A DNA stretch of 50,330 bases from Akkermansiaceae bacterium. Its GTDB lineage: Bacteria; Verrucomicrobiota; Verrucomicrobiia; Verrucomicrobiales; Akkermansiaceae. This document shows, in pieces, positions 42,476 through 50,330 of this stretch (position 1 is its first letter; every line of letters starts with the position of its first letter). A program made the translations under genes and the position numbers. The DNA lies in NCBI GenBank assembly GCA_015062055.1, contig SUVK01000015.1:1-50330 (forward strand). Direction: 5' to 3'. The notes below the pieces were generated by a model that saw only the letters and a list, made by a program, of their open reading frames with translations, had not been told where the DNA came from and searched no databases.

Positions 42476-42512
42476 ACAGGCGACACCCCGCAAGGTGCCG
42501 CCTGTTATTTTT
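42476..42512 (+). terminator. Terminator after adk
   Basis: ACAGGCGACACC (42476-42487) pairs with GGTGCCGCCTGT (42494-42505) with one A-C mismatch, loop CCGCAA, followed by TATTTTT (42506-42512). Confidence 0.75.
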
Positions 42513-42610
42513 GACGCAATCGAGCAGTTGTAGCAGATAAGGCGATGCAGATTTTGTCTTACAATAACTTTTTTTTGCGTCAGAAATGCGCTGCCCTGTT
42601 TTTTTGACTT

Positions 42611-42638
42611 TACACGGCAGAATTATTTGCTAAATTTA
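42611..42638 (+). promoter_or_regulatory. Promoter for the large secreted protein, TTTACA-16-TAAATT
   Basis: TTTACA (42611-42616), a 16-bp spacer and TAAATT (42633-42638). The predicted start at about 42645 lies next to the ATG at 42646, so the mRNA is probably leaderless. An inverted pair TGACGCAA (42512-42519) / TTGCGTCA (42575-42582) flanks the upstream spacer. Confidence 0.5.
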
Positions 42639-42645
42639 GGTCACT

Positions 42646-44844
42646 ATGAACATACGCACCACCCTAATGTTAATGGCTGCCACGGTAGCCGGGCCCGTAT
42701 TCGCTCAACAACCTGCCGAGGTATACACATCCTTGGTAGCCCCCACCTCTGCTACTGCTACAGCAGCACAGCGTGCAGAAGTCATGCCTGCATTGGCAGT
42801 ATTGCCCGCAGATTGTGAGTCTTGCTTTACCTTTACCAACATCCCCGCTTTCATCGACCACCTGCATGCCATCGGTGCCATTGATGACGACGACTACGCA
42901 GAAACCCCCGACGAAATCAAGGCTCTCAACAGCATCGCTTTCGGTGGTGGCAAGGGTTCCGCTGCAACTATTACCTCCATCATCCGCTTGTACACCACCT
43001 ACAAAGCCGGGGAGTTGACCGACTATCTTAAATACCTTACCTCTGTCGTTGATCCCCGGTATCAGGCAACACTCGCTACAGAGGTAGACAAAGCCCTTGC
43101 AGCTAATTTGGAAGAGTTCAAGGCTCTGCTTGCCCAGGGAACCATCGCCCCGGCTTACGGTGTATTGGTAGGAAACCCCGGCAGCGAAGCCATGCTTGCC
43201 GAGTGGTACGAAATGATAACTGCCGAAATGGCTCAAGAAGCATCTTACGATGATGATATCGAGTTTGTCACCATCGATGGTTTCAATGGTGTTAAACTGC
43301 AAATCCCTGCAGAAGCCGCCCAACCCTCCCCCTGGAGCGACGAGTATGAGACCGCTTTCTTGCAAGAGGCCGTAAAGCGCAGCCTGTATGTGCTCTTCAA
43401 GCTTGAGGGCAACACGATTATTGCCGTAGTATGCGAAAACCCCTCCGATATTAACACGGCAGCCTCCCCCGAGTCTTCCATCCTCGGTACCGATAAGCTG
43501 GCCAAGGCCGACACCAAACTCGGCACAGGTCTGCACATTGCTTTCTATGCAGATGCCGCTACCAACAACTCCTTCGGCCAATACTACAATACCGATATTT
43601 CCATGGTAGGTCAAACGGTGCAATCTCTGTTCACGGCATTGGCCGCTAAAGGAGATGCCAACCAAGCCACCTTCAGCAAGGCAGCTGCCGGTATGGGCAC
43701 CTTCATCAATACATGGACCAACCTTACCGTAGGCACAGTCACCCTGCCCTCCACCGCTTTCGTCAGCTGGAACGATAAGTGCGTAGACCTCGACATCGCC
43801 GGCGACAACCAAGGCTGCACGGCAAAACCCGCCAAGCTCAGCCTCCTTAACAAGGCAGCCGACCCCAACACCATTTTCTACGCAGAGTCTGCATACCCCG
43901 CCGTCAACAAACTGCCGCACCTCAATACCCTTATTGATGCCGGCATGGATATTGCAGATGGTGTGATTGCCCTGGCCCCGGCCCGCGAGCAAAAAGCCAT
44001 CATCGCCGATATGGCAAAGGTAAAAGCCTTCTTGCCCGAAGTGAAAGAGGCCGTGCAAGCTCTCGATACCATCGTGTCCGGCTTGGATAACACCATGGCC
44101 TTTGTCATCGACAACCAAGCCACCATGCCCGAAACCCTCGGTGGTAAGCCCGGCAACACCACAGCATTCCCCCGCATAGCCTTCTACTCCGGTGTGAGCG
44201 ATCGCGCCAAACTGAGCGAAGGCTGGTATGACCTGCTTACGGTGGCGGGCAACGTTGCCGAAAAAGTCGGTTACGATCCCGCAGTCGTTCAAATGCTGCC
44301 CATCGCCCCCTCCATGAAGGGTTCCTCCACCAGTTACAGCATTGCGATGCCGTGGTTTACAGAAGAGTTTGTTCCCAATCTCACCGTAAGCGACACAGCA
44401 TTTGTGGTAGGCACCTCCGCCAATCTCAATGCCGAGATTGCAGAGACTGCCACCGGCACACTCGATTTCCCGGGTGCCGTATGCACCATCAAGTTTGCCC
44501 CGCTGGCAACCATGCTTCGCAGCATTGCCGATGATATGGCAGACCGCGCCGAGGCAGAAGCCGCCTCTGCCCCTGCTAAGAAAGCCCCCGCTGCACCGGT
44601 TGTTATTGATGAGGATGAAGAGTTCGACGAAGATGACGACTACGTAGAAGACGATTTCGACGAAGAAGAAATCTACTCCTACCACTATCGTGAGACCACC
44701 CCGGCCGAGCGTCGTGCAGAGAATTTCAACGATGCAGCAGAGGCTGCAGAGGCTATCTCTGAGTACGTAGACTGCATCAACGCCGCCTGGACAACTCAGG
44801 GCACCGAATCTCGCATACGCATCCAGGTGAACCTCAAGAAGTAA
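42646..44844 (+). CDS. Large secreted protein with acidic tail, unknown
   Basis: A 732-residue protein. MNIRTTLMLMAATVAGPVFAQQ is a signal peptide with likely cleavage after AFA/Q-like residues near 20. Residues about 45-610 have an orderly mix of beta and helical segments with few Cys (for example DCESCF near residue 57) and no domain I recognise. Around 650-678 is a stretch almost entirely of Asp and Glu (IDEDEEFDEDDDYVEDDFDEEE), preceded by an Ala/Pro-rich linker. This could bind Ca2+ or basic partners. The codon choice is strongly biased to C-ending codons, as in dnaK, suggesting high expression. Confidence 0.7.
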   Translation: MNIRTTLMLMAATVAGPVFAQQPAEVYTSLVAPTSATATAAQRAEVMPALAVLPADCESCFTFTNIPAFIDHLHAIGAIDDDDYAETPDEIKALNSIAFGGGKGSAATITSIIRLYTTYKAGELTDYLKYLTSVVDPRYQATLATEVDKALAANLEEFKALLAQGTIAPAYGVLVGNPGSEAMLAEWYEMITAEMAQEASYDDDIEFVTIDGFNGVKLQIPAEAAQPSPWSDEYETAFLQEAVKRSLYVLFKLEGNTIIAVVCENPSDINTAASPESSILGTDKLAKADTKLGTGLHIAFYADAATNNSFGQYYNTDISMVGQTVQSLFTALAAKGDANQATFSKAAAGMGTFINTWTNLTVGTVTLPSTAFVSWNDKCVDLDIAGDNQGCTAKPAKLSLLNKAADPNTIFYAESAYPAVNKLPHLNTLIDAGMDIADGVIALAPAREQKAIIADMAKVKAFLPEVKEAVQALDTIVSGLDNTMAFVIDNQATMPETLGGKPGNTTAFPRIAFYSGVSDRAKLSEGWYDLLTVAGNVAEKVGYDPAVVQMLPIAPSMKGSSTSYSIAMPWFTEEFVPNLTVSDTAFVVGTSANLNAEIAETATGTLDFPGAVCTIKFAPLATMLRSIADDMADRAEAEAASAPAKKAPAAPVVIDEDEEFDEDDDYVEDDFDEEEIYSYHYRETTPAERRAENFNDAAEAAEAISEYVDCINAAWTTQGTESRIRIQVNLKK

Positions 44845-44870
44845 TCACCCTCGCTTCGCATCAACATTTC

Positions 44871-44906
44871 AACCGCCGTGTGTCTCAGCACGGCGGTTTT
44901 TCTTTT
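44871..44906 (+). terminator. Strong terminator
   Basis: AACCGCCGTG (44871-44880) pairs perfectly with CACGGCGGTT (44889-44898), loop of 8 nt, followed by a T-rich tract from 44897. It ends the large secreted protein gene. Confidence 0.85.
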
Positions 44907-44967
44907 GTTCTCCATGTCCTCGGCATTCTCTGCAAGCCACGATTATGCAGGCATTCGGGGTTTCTGC

Positions 44968-44996
44968 TTGCATCGCAACACGGCAAGCCTTATACT
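44968..44996 (+). promoter_or_regulatory. Promoter for cutC, TTGCAT-17-TATACT
   Basis: TTGCAT (44968-44973) and TATACT (44991-44996), a 17-bp spacer. Leader about 27 nt to the ATG at 45030. Confidence 0.65.
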
Positions 44997-45029
44997 GTCG
45001 GCAGACTAAACCACAGCTTACACCATACC

Positions 45030-45758
45030 ATGCGAAAGATAGAAGTTTGTTGTACCTCGCTCGACGAAGCAAGAGAAGCAGCCGCCGGTGGCGCCATCAG
45101 AATAGAGCTTTGCTCTGCCATTACCTGTGGCGGTGTTACACCGAGCCACGGCACAATTCAAAGCGTATTGGCCGCCAAGCTCGGTCTCGACGTCAACGTG
45201 CTGATTCGCGCTCGCGACGGCGGTTTTTGCTACTCTGCGGCAGAGGTAGAAACCATGTGCCGGGATATCGAGTTTTGCCGTCAAGCCGGGGTAAACGGCG
45301 TAGTCATCGGCGCGCTTACACCCGCGGGCGATATTGATATGAACGCTTGCAGCAAGATGATTGCAGCCGCCGGCGACCTGTCCATTACCTTTCACCGCGC
45401 CTTCGACATCTGCAACGCCCCCTACGTAGCGCTCGAGCAGATTATTGACTTGGGCTGCCACCGCTTGCTCACCTCGGGCCAACAAGTGTCTGCCGAATGC
45501 GGGGCCGATTTTATTGCCGATTTGATTGCGCACGCCAACGCCCGCATCATCATCATGCCCGGTGCCGGGATTAACCCCAACAATATTGCCAAAATTCACA
45601 GCATCACCGGCGCCGCAGAGTTCCACTCCACCGCAGCTGTCGATACCGCAGACTCCGCCTACCGTGGCAAAGCGGTATCTTTTGCAGCCAATCCTCAACG
45701 AGAGGGTATTATCCGCCATTCTGCCGGAGCCATCGTCTCTCAACTGGTAAATAATTAA
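45030..45758 (+). CDS. cutC: CutC-family protein
   Basis: A 242-residue TIM-barrel protein. RKIEVCCTSLDEAREAAAGGAIRIELCSAITCGGVTPSHG is the typical CutC N-terminus, and SITFHRAFDICNAP is the conserved His-containing motif. The family was linked to copper homeostasis, but its enzymatic role is uncertain. The start at 45030 gives the family N-terminus; the longer frame from 44880 covers the terminator and promoter and is rejected. Confidence 0.92.
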   Translation: MRKIEVCCTSLDEAREAAAGGAIRIELCSAITCGGVTPSHGTIQSVLAAKLGLDVNVLIRARDGGFCYSAAEVETMCRDIEFCRQAGVNGVVIGALTPAGDIDMNACSKMIAAAGDLSITFHRAFDICNAPYVALEQIIDLGCHRLLTSGQQVSAECGADFIADLIAHANARIIIMPGAGINPNNIAKIHSITGAAEFHSTAAVDTADSAYRGKAVSFAANPQREGIIRHSAGAIVSQLVNN

Positions 45759-45774
45759 CCCCTCCCCGCCTACC

Positions 45775-45815
45775 GCGCCGTGGCCTTCACCCTTAAGGTC
45801 GCGGCGCATTTTTTT
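45775..45815 (+). terminator. Terminator after cutC
   Basis: GCGCCGTGGCCTT (45775-45787) pairs with AAGGTCGCGGCGC (45795-45807) with two G-U pairs, followed by seven T (45809-45815). Confidence 0.8.
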
Positions 45816-45832
45816 GTTCTTACTTTGATAAC

Positions 45833-45895
45833 TGCGTCTTTTTGTCGCATACGACATACTGCGACATTTTGTACACTTGCGTCATTTTGTCGCAC
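45833..45895. repeat. Cluster of TGTCGCA/TGCGACA repeats upstream of dnaK
   Basis: In 63 bp there are three copies of an 18-bp unit, tgcg-[at]c-w-TTTTGT (45833, 45860, 45878). Within them TGTCGCA occurs at 45843-45849 and 45888-45894, and its inverse TGCGACA at 45860-45866. A TGTCG-CATA-CGACA palindrome lies at 45843-45856. The last two copies are in direct 18-bp tandem. The cluster lies about 125-185 bp before the predicted sigma54 start, where an activator would bind. It occupies the middle of the 320-bp gap between cutC and dnaK. Confidence 0.6.
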
Positions 45896-45957
45896 ATTAC
45901 ACACAACGCGCGCCAACACGCAAAAAAAATTAAATTTATATTACATTGGTTATAAAA

Positions 45958-45982
45958 GTTGTAGATACAGAAAGTTTACAAC
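45958..45982. promoter_or_regulatory. Inverted repeat GTTGTA-N13-TACAAC upstream of the -24 box
   Basis: GTTGTA (45958-45963) and TACAAC (45977-45982) form a perfect 6-bp inverted repeat, 12 bp from the putative -24/-12 element, in a strongly A/T-rich tract. It may be a second regulator site. Confidence 0.35.
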
Positions 45983-45991
45983 ATAAAAAAA

Positions 45992-46008
45992 TTGGCACAG
46001 TATTTGCA
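45992..46008 (+). promoter_or_regulatory. Sigma54-type (-24/-12) promoter upstream of dnaK
   Basis: TTGGCACAGTATTTGCA matches the RpoN consensus YTGGCACGrNNNTTGCW at every defined position except one (A for G at position 8). The GG and GC pairs (45994-45995 and 46006-46007) have the required 10-bp spacing. The start is expected near 46019, leaving a leader of about 60 nt to dnaK. No comparable sigma70 pair is found here. Confidence 0.6.
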
Positions 46009-46026
46009 GCATATAAAAATGTACAC

Positions 46027-46041
46027 GCGGCCATGAGCCGC
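46027..46041 (+). other. Short hairpin in the dnaK 5' leader
   Basis: GCGGC (46027-46031) pairs with GCCGC (46037-46041), loop CATGA, within the predicted dnaK leader. It is small and may be fortuitous or act in mRNA stability. Confidence 0.25.
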
Positions 46042-46066
46042 CGCAAGATTTAACAACAAACAATAG

Positions 46067-47995
<1,929 letters not shown>

Positions 47996-48006
47996 AGCCC
48001 CACGCG

Positions 48007-48045
48007 GCTTGCGCTCGGGTGCCACACCGCCCCCGCAGCGCAAGC
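48007..48045. other. Inverted repeat between dnaK and groES
   Basis: GCTTGCGCT (48007-48015) pairs perfectly with AGCGCAAGC (48037-48045) across 21 nt in the 95-bp gap after dnaK. There is no T-tract, so it may be an mRNA processing or attenuation element rather than a terminator. Confidence 0.4.
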
Positions 48046-48090
48046 TCGCCCTCCCCATCAACATTTTAACCAAAAAAAAAATACCATACC

Positions 48091-48375
48091 ATGATCAAGC
48101 CCATAGGAGCACGCGTACTCGTAGAGCGAGTAGAAGCAGAGACAAAAACCGCCGGCGGCCTTTTCCTGCCGGATAGCGCAAAAGAGAAACCCCAGGAAGC
48201 CATCGTTCGTGCCCTCGGCACCGGCGGTCGCGACAAAGACGGCAAGGAGATTCCCTTCAACGTCGCCGTTAACGATAAGGTTCTCATCGCCAAGTACGGC
48301 GGTACAGAGGTCACCGTCAACGGCACCACCTACGTCATTCTCAACGAGAGCGACATCCTCGCCATCATTGACTAA
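48091..48375 (+). CDS. groS: Co-chaperonin GroES
   Basis: A 94-residue heptameric cap for GroEL. KPIGARVLVERVEAETKTAGGLFLPD is the family N-terminus with the mobile loop, and VLIAKYGGTEVTVNGTTYVILNESDILAI is the conserved C-terminal part. It has no Shine-Dalgarno sequence, sits 95 bp from dnaK and 42 bp before groEL, and should be in one transcript with groEL. Confidence 0.98.
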   Translation: MIKPIGARVLVERVEAETKTAGGLFLPDSAKEKPQEAIVRALGTGGRDKDGKEIPFNVAVNDKVLIAKYGGTEVTVNGTTYVILNESDILAIID

Positions 48376-48396
48376 GCCAAAACATTAAACATTTAA

Positions 48397-50070
<1,674 letters not shown>

Positions 50071-50111
50071 TCTGCCCCTCCCACCATTCACTCATAACAC
50101 CCAACTACCCG

Positions 50112-50146
50112 CTCAGCGGGGGCCAAAAGCCCCCGCTGAGTTTTTT
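50112..50146 (+). terminator. Terminator after groEL
   Basis: CTCAGCGGGGGC (50112-50123) pairs perfectly with GCCCCCGCTGAG (50129-50140), loop CAAAA, followed by six T (50141-50146). Confidence 0.9.
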
Positions 50147-50209
50147 ACCCTACAAAATTACATACACCAAAGCAAACATACAAGCCTGACTATTCAAAAA
50201 ATTGGGCAC

Positions 50210-50228
50210 TGCGTCAAAAAAGTCGCGG
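50210..50228. promoter_or_regulatory. Second occurrence of the TGCGTC/GTCGC motif
   Basis: TGCGTCAAAAAAGTCGCGG (50210-50228) has the same TGCGTC-spacer-GTCGC layout as the repeats upstream of dnaK, here with an A-run in the middle. It lies about 55-75 bp before the putative start codon at 50283. Confidence 0.35.
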
Positions 50229-50247
50229 AATGACGGACTGAGGCGCG

Positions 50248-50281
50248 CCAACCATCAAGAGTTGTGGTAATATGTGGTTGG
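50248..50281. promoter_or_regulatory. Inverted repeat CCAACCA/TGGTTGG around a TAATAT box
   Basis: CCAACCA (50248-50254) and TGGTTGG (50275-50281) enclose a possible -10 (TAATAT, 50268-50273), a typical layout for a repressor operator. No convincing -35 box is seen. Confidence 0.35.
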
Positions 50282-50282
50282 A

Positions 50283-50330
50283 ATGAACATTATACCAGCT
50301 CTTGAAATGAAAGGCTGGCGCACCTCTGCG
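50283..50330 (+). CDS. 5' end of a gene that continues beyond the window
   Basis: An ATG at 50283 opens a frame of 16 codons running to the window edge (MNIIPALEMKGWRTSA). It is preceded by a TAATAT box and an inverted repeat, consistent with a short leader. There is no recognisable family from this fragment, and an ATG at 50307 in the same frame is an alternative start. Confidence 0.35.
   Translation, partial: MNIIPALEMKGWRTSA

Noticed and set aside
42670..44685. A 671-codon open frame antisense to the large secreted protein gene
   Set aside because: It arises from the biased codons of the plus-strand gene; the sense protein has a signal peptide and promoter.

Overview
The window is a typical, gene-dense bacterial chromosome segment with about 43 protein genes on both strands. 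I see no rRNA, tRNA, insertion sequence, prophage or CRISPR array. It most resembles a Verrucomicrobiota genome, perhaps Akkermansia-like. Three consecutive prepilin-like genes resemble the Verru_Chthon cassette of that phylum. Start codons lack Shine-Dalgarno sequences almost throughout, and the mixture of housekeeping families fits. This is an inference from recollection of the families, not a database result.

Layout. 1-1.2 kb: two small exported proteins. 1.2-2.2 kb (-): an EamA transporter. 2.3-5.8 kb (+): an Opp/Dpp peptide ABC importer (binding protein and two permeases, no ATPase). 5.9-8.0 kb (+): an RsmA-Nudix fusion, an HU-like protein and a small secreted protein. 8.0-11.7 kb (-): a coiled-coil secreted protein, a cysteine desulfurase and ComEC, joined by TGATG stop/start junctions. 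11.7-14.8 kb (-): two PilT-type ATPases and coaD. 14.9-19.1 kb (+): an SDR-like protein, GtrA, DUF1015 and serA. 19.2-21.8 kb (+): khpA-priA. 21.7-29.3 kb (-): a Ser/Thr kinase with a zinc ribbon, a hexokinase-family kinase, asnS, a lipoprotein, a Nudix-PPK2-like fusion and a lipoate-ligase-like protein. 29.3-32.1 kb (-): three prepilin-like genes. 32.2-36.9 kb (+): uppP, lepB, a squalene/phytoene synthase and a lipoprotein. 36.9-38.4 kb (-): hisIE and hisG. 38.7-44.8 kb (+): an orphan oppF, tatC, a putative secreted cysteine peptidase, adk and a large acidic-tailed secreted protein. 45.0-50.1 kb (+): cutC, then dnaK-groES-groEL. A new gene probably begins at the right edge.

Regulation. Good sigma70-type promoters recur, roughly TTGnCA, a 17-bp spacer, then TAnAnT. 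In several cases the -10 box lies so close to the start codon that the mRNA should be leaderless or nearly so (asnS, rsmA, oppA, uppP, the 42.6-kb gene). Upstream of dnaK the usual CIRCE element is absent. Instead there is an almost perfect sigma54 (-24/-12) element, TTGGCACAGTATTTGCA, with a cluster of TGTCGCA/TGCGACA repeats about 125-185 bp upstream of its predicted start, where an activator would be expected to bind. This looks like an unusual activator-controlled chaperone promoter and is the most interesting regulatory signal in the window.

The most unusual protein architectures are the Nudix domain fused to a PPK2-like domain that has lost its Walker motifs, and the RsmA-Nudix fusion. 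Others are a ComEC whose metallo-beta-lactamase motif is gone, a PilT paralogue with a duplicated N-terminal domain, and pseudopilins with lysine-rich segments.
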